Below the pieces are notes generated by a model, which ran no database searches, was not told the origin of the DNA, and saw only the letters and a list, made by a program, of their open reading frames with translations. Below are positions 17,074 to 26,614 of a stretch of 64,000 bases of DNA, one piece after another (position 1 is the stretch's first letter; each line of letters begins with the position of its first letter). A program made the translations under genes and the position numbers. The DNA comes from Actinomadura montaniterrae (GTDB taxonomy: Bacteria > Actinomycetota > Actinomycetes > Streptosporangiales > Streptosporangiaceae). Location of the stretch: NCBI RefSeq assembly GCF_008923365.1, contig NZ_WBMR01000001.1, positions 218,742-282,741 of the forward strand, given 5' to 3'.

Positions 17074-17991
17074 ATGGCCTTCACCGACGCCTCGCTCACC
17101 GCGCTGCGGGTGTTCCGCGAAGTGGCCGAGCGCGGCACCCTCACCGCGGCCGCCACCGCCCTCGGCTACACCCAGTCCGCGGTGTCCCGCCAGATCGCCT
17201 CACTGGAACGCGCGGCCGGCACCCCGCTGCTGCACCGCCGCCACGACGGCGTGCGCCTCACCCCCGCCGGGCAGATCGTCCTGCGCCGCGCCGCCACCGT
17301 CGTCGACCAGCTCGACGCCACCGCGCGGGAACTGGCCGGGCTGCCCGACGAACACGCCACCGTCCGGCTCGGCTGGTTCACCAGCGCCGGCGCCTGGCTC
17401 CTGCCCACCGCCCTGACCGCCCTGCACCGCACCCACCCGGCCATCACCGTCACCACCCGCGAAGGCAGCACTCCCGCCCTGGTCCGCGCGCTGCGCGCCG
17501 GCACCATCGACCTGGCGCTGCTGGCCTCCGCACCGCCGTTCCGCCCGCCCGACGACCAGACCCCCGCCCTGGTCCTGCGCACACTCACCGAACGCGGCCT
17601 GCGCGTCGCCGTCCCCGAAACCCACCCGCTCGCCCGGGGCGAGGCGATCGACGTCACCGACCTGCACGGTCAACGCTGGATCGCCGGCACCGGCCAGGAG
17701 CGGGTCATGGGCGTATGGCCCGGACTGGACGAACGACCCCACATCGCCCACACCGCCCGCGACTGGCTCGCCAAAGTCCACCTGGTCGCCGCCGGCCTCG
17801 GCATCACCACCGTCCCCGCCGCCCTCACCCCCGCCATGCCCCCAGGGGTCCGCGTCCTGCCCGTCCGAGGCGGCCCCGCCGAACAACGACGCATCCTGCT
17901 CGCCCACCTCCCCCGCCCACTCCCACAACCCGCCGCCCGCCTCGCCGACGCCCTCCGCACCGCCGCCCTCCAAACCGACGTCTCACCCTGA
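17074..17991 (+). CDS. LysR-type transcriptional regulator
   Basis: The 305-residue protein opens with a LysR winged helix-turn-helix at about residues 7-60 (LRVFREVAERGTLTAAATAL, GYTQSAVSRQIASLERAAG). A two-lobed effector domain follows from about residue 90 (VRLGWFTSAGAWLLP, TIDLALLASAPP). No strong ribosome site precedes the ATG, so it may be leaderless. It faces the SDR operon across a 70-bp gap, the classic arrangement for LysR control of the neighbour. The inducer is unknown, but the operon suggests a carbonyl or quinone compound. Confidence 0.9.
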   Translation: MAFTDASLTALRVFREVAERGTLTAAATALGYTQSAVSRQIASLERAAGTPLLHRRHDGVRLTPAGQIVLRRAATVVDQLDATARELAGLPDEHATVRLGWFTSAGAWLLPTALTALHRTHPAITVTTREGSTPALVRALRAGTIDLALLASAPPFRPPDDQTPALVLRTLTERGLRVAVPETHPLARGEAIDVTDLHGQRWIAGTGQERVMGVWPGLDERPHIAHTARDWLAKVHLVAAGLGITTVPAALTPAMPPGVRVLPVRGGPAEQRRILLAHLPRPLPQPAARLADALRTAALQTDVSP

Positions 17992-18248
17992 CCCCACCCC
18001 CGCAAGCCCAGTACGCCGCAACCGAGGGCAGGGACAACACCCTGCGGCGGATGCTGCACGAATCAACAACCCCCCGCCGATGAGCTCCAGGCGCTCAACA
18101 TCACCGGGATGTATCCCGGCTCAGGGCTGGTGGACGCGGCGGGTCGGTCACCGCCGAATTCCTGCGCCGCCGGCTCGGCGCCCGTGCCGCGGGAGCGGCC
18201 GCGAGCTGACGCGCCGCGGCCGTCCACGCGCCGTCTCGTGGACGTCCG

Positions 18249-19961
18249 TCATCCGTCGCCGAGCACCACCGTCTTGTGTGGCGTCGAGGCGGTGACGAGG
18301 TCGTCGTTGAGGACCAGGGCACCGCCGGCCGCGCTCTGGATGCCGTACAGGTGATCGGGCCGGGGGAGCGTCGGGGACACGCGGGCCAGCAGCGCGCCGG
18401 TCCGGGCGTCGTTGACCTCGACGTGGTCGACGATCTCTCCGCCGTGGTCGCTGGTGAGGGTGTAGACGCGTCCGTCGGCGACGGCCATCGGGGACCTGAG
18501 CTGCGTCGTCTCGTCGGCGCCGGGGAAGGGGAAGCTCCAGAGCCGGCGCCCGGAGACCGGGTCGGTGGCGCAGATCCCGTCATGGTGGTCTCGATGGGAG
18601 TGAATCCGGCACGGGCCATAACCGGTCTCGGCGTCGAAGATCTTGCCGTCGCCGTCGATGGGCTGGCGGTGCTCACCGAGCTCCGCGCCGGTCGTGGCGT
18701 CGTAGACGGCCTCCCGTTCCAGTGTCCAGACCACCATTCTGTTGCGGTCGAGGGCGTCGACCTTGATGGGAAGCTCGCGGGCGTGCTCCCTGCCCGGCCA
18801 CCAGCTCGCGAAGCTCTTGCTCCACCGGCGGCGTCCGGTGTCGGCGTCGTAGCCTTCCAGCAGCAGCCCGGTCTCCGGGCACTGGCGGCGGAGGATCAGC
18901 GTGGTTCCGATGGTGCCGTCCACTCCCTCATCGCACCGGTCGCGCAGCCGCCAGCGCCGGTGACCCGTCGCCGGGTCCAGCACGCTCAGGTCCCGGTAGG
19001 CGGGTATGGCGACCATCCGGCCGATGTAGGACGAGCCGCGGTCCAGCACGACCGGATCGCCGGGGACCGTACGGTCCCAGCGCACCTTGCCCGTCCGCAC
19101 GTCGAGCATCATGGCCGTCATCGGCGCCTCGGTGTCGTCGGTGTCGTGGTCGACATGGGCCCACACCGTCAGCAGCCGTCCGGTGGACGGGTCGAGGTCG
19201 GCGTCGACCAGTTGGTGATCGCGGCGGGTGAGCCGCCAGTAGGTGGTGGACGGCCGGACGCCGGACGCCGTCACCGAGCCGGAGTTGCGGGCCGCCCGGA
19301 TCACGATGCCGCGGTAGGTCAGGACATCGAACGGATAGGTCATGACCACGTGCTGCGGGTGTTGCGGGGCCTGGGCGGCGATCGGGGTCGGGAAGGAGCC
19401 GTGCGGGCCGTCCATCGTCCAGTCCGGGCGGTTGTGGCGGGCGTCCCATTGCAGCCACAGCCCGGAGGCGCCCACCATGATCCCGGCGGTGACCGCGGCG
19501 GTGGCGGGCGACGGGACGCGCACCCGGCGGCGGGGCGTGACCGGCTCGGGGGTGGCCGGCTCAGGGGTGACCGGTCCGGCCTGGCCGCCGGTGCGGAGCG
19601 CGGACTCCAGCCGCTCCAGGCGTTCGAGTCGCTGCACCGCCGAGGCCGGGGTGACGATCGCCGCGCCGACCAGGACGACCGCGGTGCCCAGCGTCTGCTC
19701 GTCGTGGGATGCGATGAGCATGGCCGCGCTCATGACGAGCACCGCCACCGGCACCCCCAGGTACAGCCACCCGCACCGGCGGATCCGGCGGCGCGTGAAC
19801 GCGCTCAGCGCGAGCGTCGGCTCGTCTAGGGCCGGGTCGGCGGGCGGGACGCATTTGCGGACCGCGCGTGCCACCGCAGCCCGCTCGGTGACGGGCAGCC
19901 GCCGGACCGGTTCGGGGAGCTTGCGGCTCTGCCAGCACCGGTCGCCGAGCCGGCTCAGCAT
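18249..19961 (-). CDS. PQQ-like beta-propeller membrane protein
   Basis: The 570-residue protein has an Arg-rich N-terminal cytosolic part, two membrane segments at about 45-95, and a third near residue 150-170. A large extracytoplasmic domain follows with PQQ/BamB-type propeller blades (DVRTGKVRWDRTVPG, LDPATGHRRWRLRD, YDADTGRRRWSKSF, TDPVSGRRLWSFPFPG). The repeated D-x-x-T/S-G-x-x-x-W is the blade signature. Such proteins in actinomycetes are usually of unknown function and may scaffold or sense at the cell surface. It has no obvious operon partner. Confidence 0.8.
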   Translation of the reverse strand: MLSRLGDRCWQSRKLPEPVRRLPVTERAAVARAVRKCVPPADPALDEPTLALSAFTRRRIRRCGWLYLGVPVAVLVMSAAMLIASHDEQTLGTAVVLVGAAIVTPASAVQRLERLERLESALRTGGQAGPVTPEPATPEPVTPRRRVRVPSPATAAVTAGIMVGASGLWLQWDARHNRPDWTMDGPHGSFPTPIAAQAPQHPQHVVMTYPFDVLTYRGIVIRAARNSGSVTASGVRPSTTYWRLTRRDHQLVDADLDPSTGRLLTVWAHVDHDTDDTEAPMTAMMLDVRTGKVRWDRTVPGDPVVLDRGSSYIGRMVAIPAYRDLSVLDPATGHRRWRLRDRCDEGVDGTIGTTLILRRQCPETGLLLEGYDADTGRRRWSKSFASWWPGREHARELPIKVDALDRNRMVVWTLEREAVYDATTGAELGEHRQPIDGDGKIFDAETGYGPCRIHSHRDHHDGICATDPVSGRRLWSFPFPGADETTQLRSPMAVADGRVYTLTSDHGGEIVDHVEVNDARTGALLARVSPTLPRPDHLYGIQSAAGGALVLNDDLVTASTPHKTVVLGDG

Positions 19962-20154
19962 TCCGCGCGGCGGGGACGGCGACGTGGGGGCTGTTCTGGG
20001 CGGACCGCGAGCTCGGGCATGCCACCGTTTCCAGACGTTCGACGGGATTCGGCGCGGGGTGATCCACTTATACAGGATCAGTCCGACATCGTCCGTCAGA
20101 TGCGTCAGGAAGGGCGGTCCGGTTTCGTGCGGCCGGTCGCAGGCCGGTGGGCGG

Positions 20155-20310
20155 TCAGCCGGCGGGGGCGAGGCGGACGGGGAAGCCGCCGGTCGCGATG
20201 CGGCCCCAGCGGTCGATGGTGATGCAGATGAGGGACTTGTCCTGGCGGCGCATCGCCTCGCTGCACTCCTCCCAGTCGGGGCCTCGCCGGCCAGGTGCGG
20301 GCACCCGGCG
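20155..20310 (-). pseudogene. C-terminal gene fragment of unknown family
   Basis: One minus-strand frame with good third-position G/C reads GPDWEECSEAMRRQDKSLIC, then ITIDRWGRIATGGFPVRLAP, and stops at 20155. It looks like the end of a real protein because composition and periodicity are coding-like. No start or upstream domain is visible, and I cannot name the family. It could be a short complete gene with an unusual start. Confidence 0.3.
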
Positions 20311-20575
20311 GCGGGGTGAGGGGACGGGCTCGCAGCGGCCCGTCCCTCACCGCCCGACGGTCACTAGCGGCGTCTCGCATGCCGGGCAGCGGGTAGTGAT
20401 CGGTGGGTGGCCGAGTGCCGGTTCACTCTCGACGACTCCGACAAGATCATCATCTTGGACGGCGAGATCTACCAGCTTCAACTCGTCTCCCCCTTGATCT
20501 CATGCCGCCCGGCTGGCCCGGTGGGGGCGGGGCCTCGGGCATCAGTCGTCGTCGCGCGTCGGCGCGCGGGGGCGG

Positions 20576-20707
20576 TTACTCGCTTTCGGTGGTGCGCTCG
20601 AGGGCTCGCGCGCGTTCCTCGGCGGCGCAGGCGCGTTCGGTGGCGGCGCCGAGCTGCTCGCGCACGGCCGCGGAGTCCGCGCGCGCGTCCTCCAGCGCGC
20701 GGCGCAT
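20576..20707 (-). CDS. short coiled-coil protein or fragment
   Basis: An ATG at 20707 opens 43 residues rich in Ala, Glu and Arg (MRRALEDARADSAAVREQL, then EERARALERTTESE). Heptad-like spacing predicts a single coiled coil. It ends at TAA. There is no clear ribosome site, so it may be the tail of a lost larger gene. The surrounding 20.7-21.3 kb is AT-richer than the rest and holds no gene I recognise. Confidence 0.3.
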   Translation of the reverse strand: MRRALEDARADSAAVREQLGAATERACAAEERARALERTTESE

Positions 20708-21293
20708 GAATTCTCAAAGGGGTAAGCCCTTTCGTGTTTGACGTGCTCACCCGAGCACGTGGACAAAAAGATCCGCAGGTGGTGCGGCTTTGCTGCCCGT
20801 CTGCCGTGGCTTCGCGCGTGGCCCTGCTTGACCATTTGCGGAGCGTCTCGACGGACGGGACGAGGCTCACAATCCTCCAGTGAGTGAGGGGCTGCAACCG
20901 AATCAAGCTCGACAAGAACTCCTTGGAACGCGGGGCTTCCGCAGGATCGTAGGGAACCGTGCTATGCAAGCGAGTTCGCCGGTGTTCACGCCTGTTAAAG
21001 GCTGTTAAATCTCGTTAGATCTGTGCATCAGATTCGATACTTGCCGGGGCCATGTGTGTTAATTAATGAGCCCTGATTAAGAAGGGGTACGCCCTGGGCC
21101 AGATTGCTTCGCAGGTGGTGCGCTGATCAAGCTCTGACGGGCACGAATGTTGTATCCGTGCCGACTGGCTGCTTCCGGACGGTACACACCTCGGGCCCGG
21201 TCGGATCGTCTCCGGCCGGGCCTGACGCGTCCTCGCGACACCGCGGCGAGGTCTCCCCCTGTCGATCACGGCAGCGGGCTACGGTCGGGGGCC
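20708..21293. other. AT-richer intergenic stretch
   Basis: About 590 bp with noticeably more A/T around 20990-21090 (for example ttaattaatgag). I see no convincing gene. It may hold the promoter of the MFS gene and remnants of inserted DNA. Confidence 0.35.
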
Positions 21294-22563
21294 GTGCACC
21301 GGATCCGCGACGCCGTCGCCCCCCCTCCGCCAACCCGGATACCGCTCCTATTTCAGCGGTCGGATGATCAGCGTTCTCGGGTCGACCGTCGCCCCGCTCG
21401 CCCTGGCCGCCGCGCTCTCCGGCGGCCGCCACGGCGGCACGCACACCGCGCTGGTCCTGGCGACCGAGTACGTCCTGTACCTGGCCGCGATGCCGATCAT
21501 GGGACTGCGCGTCGACCGGTCCACCAACCTGCGGGCCGTCCTGGTGACCTCCCAGCTCGGTGCCGCAGCCGGGCAGATCGCCGAAGCGGCCCTGCTGTTG
21601 GCCGGCGTCCGCAGTGTCGTGCCGATCGCGGTCGCCGCCGGCGCCGGAGCGATCGCGGCGAGCCTGTCGACCGTCACCGGGATGCGGCTCGTCCCGCAGC
21701 TGCTCGACCGGACGCTGCTGCAGCAGGCCAACGCGACGCTGCGGGTCGTGCAGATGTCGCTGGCCGTCTTCGGGCCCGCCGTCGCCGGCATCCTTATCGG
21801 GATCGTCAACCCCGGGTGGCTGATCGCCTGGGATGCCTGCACCTTTCTTCTTGCCGCGCTGGTCTTCGCCCGTCTCCCGATCCCCTCGGACGGCGGAGAC
21901 ACTGTGGTGTACTCGGGAAAAGGACGGGCGGGGGAGACGCTGCCGCCCGTGACGCTCGCCGAGGGACTGCGGGCCTTCGCCGCACGGCGGTGGCTGATCG
22001 CGCTGTCCCTATCGGAGGCGGTCGGGCAAGCGGCGTTCCAAGCCGGATTCATCCTGGGCCCTCTGTTCGCCGCCCGCACGCTCGGAGGCGCTGGCGGGTG
22101 GGGTTTGATCAACGCTGGACTCGCAGCAGGGAGCGCGGTCGGCGCGGTGGCCGCGCTGCTCGCCCGCGTCGACCGGGCCGGATGGGCGATCTCGGGCGGC
22201 CAGGCCGCGATGGCCATGGGGTTCCTGGCCATGGGAACCGGCTGCCCGCTGCCCGTCATCGTCGCCGCGACCGCGCTCGGCGGGGCCCTGGCCGGGCCGG
22301 GCGGAGTCGCCCGACGCAGCGTCGTCCAGGTCCACGTCCCGCATCAGCAGCTCGGCCGGGTCGCCGGCCACATCGAGACCATCAGCTCCGTCCCGATCCC
22401 ACTGGCCTACCTCGCCGCGGGCCGCGCCGCCGACACCATCGGCGCCCGCCCGGTGATGGCGGTCTGCGCGGCAGTGATGCTCGCCGCGGGCACGGCGCCG
22501 CTGCTGCTGCGCGAGTTCCGGCACCTCCGCCTCGAGCAGCCCGTCGCGGTGGAGTCCGCGTAG
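21294..22563 (+). CDS. MFS transporter, probable frameshift in the N-terminus
   Basis: From 21364 the frame encodes 399 residues with about 11 hydrophobic segments and MFS signatures (ISVLGSTVAPLALA, NATLRVVQMSLAVFGPAVAG, GLINAGLAAGSAVGAV). Its first ATG cuts the family's normal lead-in. Upstream in the same frame is YRSYFSGRMISVLGS, a typical MFS start, but with no start codon in reach. A GTG at 21294 opens VHRIRDAVAPP in another frame. Removing one C from the seven-C run at 21319-21325 joins the two as VHRIRDAVAPLRQPGYRSYF. So a one-base insertion, natural or from sequencing, is likely. The protein is probably a drug-type exporter. Confidence 0.75.
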
Positions 22564-23133
22564 GAGATCGAGGGCTTCCGGGGGCGGCCGCTCAGTCGGA
22601 AGGCGGTCAACGACCTGCTCCTGCTGACGAGCGAGGAGCTCGACCCTGGAGATCAGGTACGGCGCGTACGTCATGAATGTCTCGAAGGTGCGGCACGGCA
22701 AGTGGCGCGTGCTCACGCTGATGGTGGCGGTATCGATCGACCCGGCTACGGCGCGGACGACCGGTGCGGGGCGCTCCGACGACCCAGTTCATGCCCGAGA
22801 GGCCGGACGAGGCGCACAACTCGGCCTTCTTTCGAAACCAGCACAGGCGGAGGCCTCAGAAGCCGGGGAGCAGCCCGTGTTCTTGCTGGTGCTGGCCGGT
22901 ATCAATCGACCAGCTACTTGGACGGTCGGCGGCCACCGGTTCGCTCTTTGTGTTCGATGAGGCGGGCGGGGCTGGTGGGACGCCGGACGAGTCACGTACG
23001 AACTCTCACCGGAGGGGTTCACACTGGCGTCACGGCTCTTGGCCGGCGCTGGAAACGGCGGCGGCCCCCTGCTCGCAACAGGGAGCCGCCGCCAGCGCAG
23101 AGACACGACCTCCGGAAAGGGCGGACCCCGCCT
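22564..23133. other. intergenic stretch of about 570 bp
   Basis: I see no recognisable gene between the MFS gene and the small membrane protein. Open frames exist but show no family signature and poor codon bias. Confidence 0.35.
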
Positions 23134-23496
23134 GTGACCCTACGACCAATCCAGCAGGACGAGCAGCCACCGGCCACTGATCCGGTGAGGAGGACGCGTC
23201 CCCGGGTGCCGTCGCCTCCGAGACGGCAGCTGACCACACGGCCCGGGCGGCAGTTCAGGGTCGCCAGCGGTTTCCTCGGCCCAACCAGCGCCTTGGTCCT
23301 CGGCTCGGTCTTCGGGCAGGGACTGACCGCGATCATGTGCATGAGCCTCCTTTTGACCGTGATCGCGCTGGCCGTCACCGCGTTCATGGTCGTGGCGTTC
23401 GCCTCGGAGGAGAGAGCTGAGCGCGTGTACCGGCTGCTGCGGTTGATCATTGGCCGACCAGAACCCAAGGCGCCGAAACCCTCCTCCCCGGCATGA
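23134..23496 (+). CDS. small membrane protein of unknown function
   Basis: The 120-residue protein begins at a GTG and has a Pro/Arg-rich N-terminus. One or two membrane segments follow (ALVLGSVFGQGLTAIMCMSL, LLTVIALAVTAFMVV), then a charged tail (SEERAERVYRLLRLIIGRPE) typical of a group of actinobacterial hypothetical proteins. The start is uncertain because the best GGAAAGG site is about 15 bases away, and the frame is open further upstream. It is followed immediately by an IS5 remnant. Confidence 0.55.
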   Translation: MTLRPIQQDEQPPATDPVRRTRPRVPSPPRRQLTTRPGRQFRVASGFLGPTSALVLGSVFGQGLTAIMCMSLLLTVIALAVTAFMVVAFASEERAERVYRLLRLIIGRPEPKAPKPSSPA

Positions 23497-23569
23497 GCGT
23501 TCCTCGCCGGGGGAGTGAGCGGATCCGCGCGGTGCCGCCCGTCCGGGGCCGGGTCGGTCGGCCTCGGCG

Positions 23570-23835
23570 ACGACCCGGGGGGCTGGCCGACCGCGGCTAC
23601 GACCACGACAAATACCGGCGCCTCTTCTGGGCCAAGGGCATCAAACCGGTCATCGCCCGCCGCGGCACCCCGCACGGGTCCGGGCTGGGCGTCCACCGCT
23701 ACGTCGTCGAACGCACCATCGGCCTGCTGCACTGGTTCCGCCGCTTACGCATCCGCTGGGAGATCCGCGACGACATCCACGAGCTTCATGATCCTCGCCG
23801 CAGCCATCATCTGCTGGCGACGCCTCGTCCGCTGA
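23570..23835 (+). mobile_element. IS5-family transposase remnant, C-terminal part
   Basis: The reading LADRGYDHDKYRRLFWAKG, then KPVIARRGTPHGSGLG and RYVVERTIGLLHWFRRLRIR is the C-terminal catalytic part of an IS5-type transposase. The DRGYD Asp and the VERT Glu are both present. The frame then shifts, and the protein's end (FMILAAAIICWRRL) continues in another frame to 23835. The N-terminal half and the terminal inverted repeats are not visible. It differs from the IS5 remnant at 12 kb. Confidence 0.75.
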
Positions 23836-23929
23836 TTCTGTTATGACCTCTAAGCGTTCCTTCATCTGGTCGCGCGGACCCGAGCGGAGGGCATACCAGG
23901 GCGCGGTTGCGGGTGACAGGATCGCCCGC

Positions 23930-24502
23930 ATGAGAGGCAAGACGTGGTTGGTCGTGGTCGCCGGCAGGGTGCTCGCGGGTGGCGTCGTCATGTGGCAGCA
24001 AGCCTGGCGGGTGTGGCCGCCCGCGCCGCACGTGGACGGGCGCTTGACCGCCGCCGCCCTGCCGGTGATCGACCGGTATTCGGAGAGCGGCCGCGCTTTG
24101 GTCCGGCCCGGCGGGCTGCCCGCGCGGACACGTCCGCGTTGGTTCTGCGCCGAAGAGCCGATCGAGACCGAGCGGCGCGGTTCCCGGGTGCGGGTGTCGC
24201 TTGAGGTCGCGTGCAATGCCTACGCTCGACAGGACGGAGTTCTGGTGACCGGCGCCGGGACGCGGATGCCGCTGCAGGTAACGCCGGATCACGGTGGTGG
24301 CATCCCGGTCGTGCTGGACGTGGTGCGGCCGGTTGACGGCGCGGGGTTCCGCCCATCTCTCGAGCGAACGTTCTCCCGGCGCGGGATCGCCGAGCTGGAC
24401 CGGCGTCACCGCATCGGCGCGGTCGTGGGCTCTCCGGACGCCGAGGCCGCGCGCGTGTTCGGGTTCGCTCCCGGCACCAAGGCCCGGATCTACGGCGGTT
24501 GA
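23930..24502 (+). CDS. exported or membrane-anchored protein of unknown function
   Basis: The 190-residue protein starts MRGKTWLVVVAGRVLAGGVV, a short basic stretch then a hydrophobic segment, so it is a signal anchor or signal peptide. The rest is a soluble domain with two Cys (RWFCAEEPIETER; LEVACNAYARQDG) that could form a disulfide outside the cell. I recognise no family. I use the ATG at 23930 rather than an earlier in-frame ATG because it sits directly before the membrane segment. It has no operon partners. Confidence 0.6.
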   Translation: MRGKTWLVVVAGRVLAGGVVMWQQAWRVWPPAPHVDGRLTAAALPVIDRYSESGRALVRPGGLPARTRPRWFCAEEPIETERRGSRVRVSLEVACNAYARQDGVLVTGAGTRMPLQVTPDHGGGIPVVLDVVRPVDGAGFRPSLERTFSRRGIAELDRRHRIGAVVGSPDAEAARVFGFAPGTKARIYGG

Positions 24503-24767
24503 GCGCAGCAAGACGAGCGGGGGACGCTAACCCTCGCTGAGCACCGGCGATGAGTCGCACAAAATGGGCTGTCCAAGGCTCAAACGCGGCGGCCTGGCAA
24601 TCCCCCCAGCGCGCGGCCCATCCGGGCCGGGCGGGTGGCATGGGGGGCGGTACATCAACCCACGAAGTGCATCGACTGCGGTCCACAGGACCTAAGCCAC
24701 CCGCATCCGAACAGCCAACGGCGGTAACTCCGCCTGAGCCGGCCCGATGACTGGGCGTTTTGGGGTG

Positions 24768-25655
24768 TCAGCTGACTCTTTGGGCGAGAGAGACGATGAT
24801 CCCTTCCGGGCCGCGCACGTAGGCCATCCGCCATGACTGCTCGTGCTGGCCGACGCCCCCGACGAGTCCGTAGCCGTCGGCGGCGAGCTGGTCGAGTGTC
24901 GCGTCGAGGTCGTCGACCTCGAAGGCCACGTTGCGCAGCCCGAGCTCGTTGGCCATGGCGTCGGGGGTGCCGGGCCGGTGGTCGGGCCGGTCGAAGCTGG
25001 ACAGTTCCAGTGTGGTTCCGCCGTCGGGGGCGGCGAGCATCACGATGTGGGTGCGGGCGTCGGGGATGCCGATGACGGTGTCGAGGAACTCGCCCTCGAC
25101 GGCCATGGGGTCGCCTTGGGCTTCGAGGCCGAGCCGGACGAAGAACTCGGCCGCCGCGGCCAGGTCCGCGACGGTGATACCGACGTGGTCGAAGCGGCGG
25201 ATGCGGGAACCCGGCCGCGCTGCGGGGTCCGGTGCCTGACCTGAGGATGCCTGGTCGACGTGGGGCGGGTCTGACGCGCGGGGTGCTGTGCCGTCGTCCA
25301 GCGCGATCAGCGCGACCCACCGCTCCTGGTCGCGGGGGTAGGGGATGTCGGTGTACTTCGCGACGAGCCGGTCGACGATGGTCCAGGCGTCTTGGCCGGT
25401 GATCCAGTCGATGACGCGGCCGCGGACGGCGACGGGCCTGAACGGGTCGTCGGCGGGCGCGATGGACAGGGCGAGGCGGGGGTCGCGCCGCAGGTTGCGT
25501 GCCTTGCGTGTGCTGGGTCCGGTGAACAGCACGATGTGGTCGTCGTCGGTTCCGATGTACACGGGCGTGCTGTGGGGTGCGCCGTCGGGCAGGACGGTGG
25601 CCAGGTGCGCGATCGCCGGACCGTCCAGGACGCGTCGGAGTTCGGTGTCGAGCAT
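24768..25655 (-). CDS. fusion of PPOX-class F420-dependent oxidoreductase and VOC domain
   Basis: The protein has 295 residues. Residues 1-125 form a split barrel of the PPOX/F420 class (LDGPAIAHLATVLPDGAPHS, TPVYIGTDDDHIVLFTG, RRDPRLALSIAPADDP). After a linker of about 25 residues, a VOC domain spans about 150-290 (RRFDHVGITVADLAAAAEFF, VAFEVDDLDATLDQLAADGY). The fusion suggests that reduction and a lyase- or isomerase-type step act on the same metabolite, or that the VOC part sequesters it. AAGGAAAAGAA precedes the ATG at 25655. An upstream GTG at 25697 overlaps the epimerase stop but has no ribosome site. Confidence 0.85.
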   Translation of the reverse strand: MLDTELRRVLDGPAIAHLATVLPDGAPHSTPVYIGTDDDHIVLFTGPSTRKARNLRRDPRLALSIAPADDPFRPVAVRGRVIDWITGQDAWTIVDRLVAKYTDIPYPRDQERWVALIALDDGTAPRASDPPHVDQASSGQAPDPAARPGSRIRRFDHVGITVADLAAAAEFFVRLGLEAQGDPMAVEGEFLDTVIGIPDARTHIVMLAAPDGGTTLELSSFDRPDHRPGTPDAMANELGLRNVAFEVDDLDATLDQLAADGYGLVGGVGQHEQSWRMAYVRGPEGIIVSLAQRVS

Positions 25656-25693
25656 TTCTTTTCCTTCGTTACGCGGGGTGGGCGGGGTGCTGG

Positions 25694-26614
25694 TCACCGG
25701 GCATGGTCGGCGCGCCAGGCCACGTAGTCAGCGACCGCGCGGTGCAGGTCGTATTGCGGGGTGAAGCCGGTGTCGGCGGCCAGGCGGGTGATGTCGAGGT
25801 AGGGGTTGGGGCCGGGACCGCTGCTCTTTCCCGGTCGCAGTTTGAGCCGTGCGCCGGGCACGGCGGCTTGGACGGCCTCGACCAGTTGTCGGGCGGTGTA
25901 CGGGGTGCCGTTGGAGACGTTGTACGTGTCGTGCGCCAGGGTCTCGGCCGTGACCAGGGAGGCGATGGCGCGCCCGGTGTCCGGGGCATAGCACAGGTCT
26001 CCGCCGTCGTCGGCGTACAGCGGCGCCGGCTGGTCGCCGCGCAGGACGGTGCTGATGTACGGCGGGATCGGGTTGAAGGGTGATTCGGGGTCCATCAACG
26101 GTCCCCAGGTGCTGCCGATCCGCAGCACGACCGGGTGGACGCCGGTGCCCTGCAGCGCGTTCGTGACCAGCGGTTCGACGGCCTTCTTGAACGCGATGAT
26201 CGGATGCGGCACTTGCGCGGCCGGGAGCTCCAGGTCTTCGTGCCAGGGGGTCTCGGTCCGTCCGATGTAGGCGCCGAGGCTGCTCGCCACGGCGAACCGG
26301 CGGACCTTCCACTGACGTGCGGCGTCGAGAGCGTTGAACAGGCCCGCGGCGTCGGTGCGGAAATAGGGGAGAGGGTCCTCGCCGGGGACGCTGCCGGCGA
26401 GGTGGACGATGTCGCTTATCCGGTGCCGTGAGCCGAGGTCGAGGAACGCGTCCCGGTCGGTGACGTCGAGGGGTTCCACCACGACCCGATCGGTAAGGAA
26501 CGAGGGGACCTCGGTGCGCCCGTAGGCCGTGACGACGACGTCGCGTCCGAGGTCGGTCAGGGCGCGGGCGGTCTGCGCGCCGATCATGCCGAGGCCACCG
26601 GTCACCAGGATCAT
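25694..26614 (-). CDS. NAD-dependent epimerase/dehydratase (extended SDR)
   Basis: This 306-residue extended SDR has MILVTGGLGMIGAQTARAL at the N-terminus, a conserved Asp after strand 3 (PLDVTDRDAF), and HLAGSVPGEDPL. The S...Y-x-x-x-K region is altered: Ser is in VASSLGAYIG, and the expected Tyr-Lys reads PIIAFKKAVEPL, with no clear Tyr. The C-terminal substrate domain is intact. Activity is likely but not certain. It overlaps by ATGA with a 52-residue protein upstream and lies just before the PPOX-VOC fusion, giving a three-gene operon. Confidence 0.8.
   Translation of the reverse strand: MILVTGGLGMIGAQTARALTDLGRDVVVTAYGRTEVPSFLTDRVVVEPLDVTDRDAFLDLGSRHRISDIVHLAGSVPGEDPLPYFRTDAAGLFNALDAARQWKVRRFAVASSLGAYIGRTETPWHEDLELPAAQVPHPIIAFKKAVEPLVTNALQGTGVHPVVLRIGSTWGPLMDPESPFNPIPPYISTVLRGDQPAPLYADDGGDLCYAPDTGRAIASLVTAETLAHDTYNVSNGTPYTARQLVEAVQAAVPGARLKLRPGKSSGPGPNPYLDITRLAADTGFTPQYDLHRAVADYVAWRADHAR

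Noticed and set aside
17061..18083. 340-residue Arg/Pro-rich frame over the LysR gene
   Set aside because: A shadow of the LysR gene; no domain and implausible composition.
20478..20969. IS3-type transposase OrfA (VETLRKW phrase)
   Set aside because: Only one short phrase resembles the ETLRKW motif; the flanking residues do not fit and no OrfB follows.
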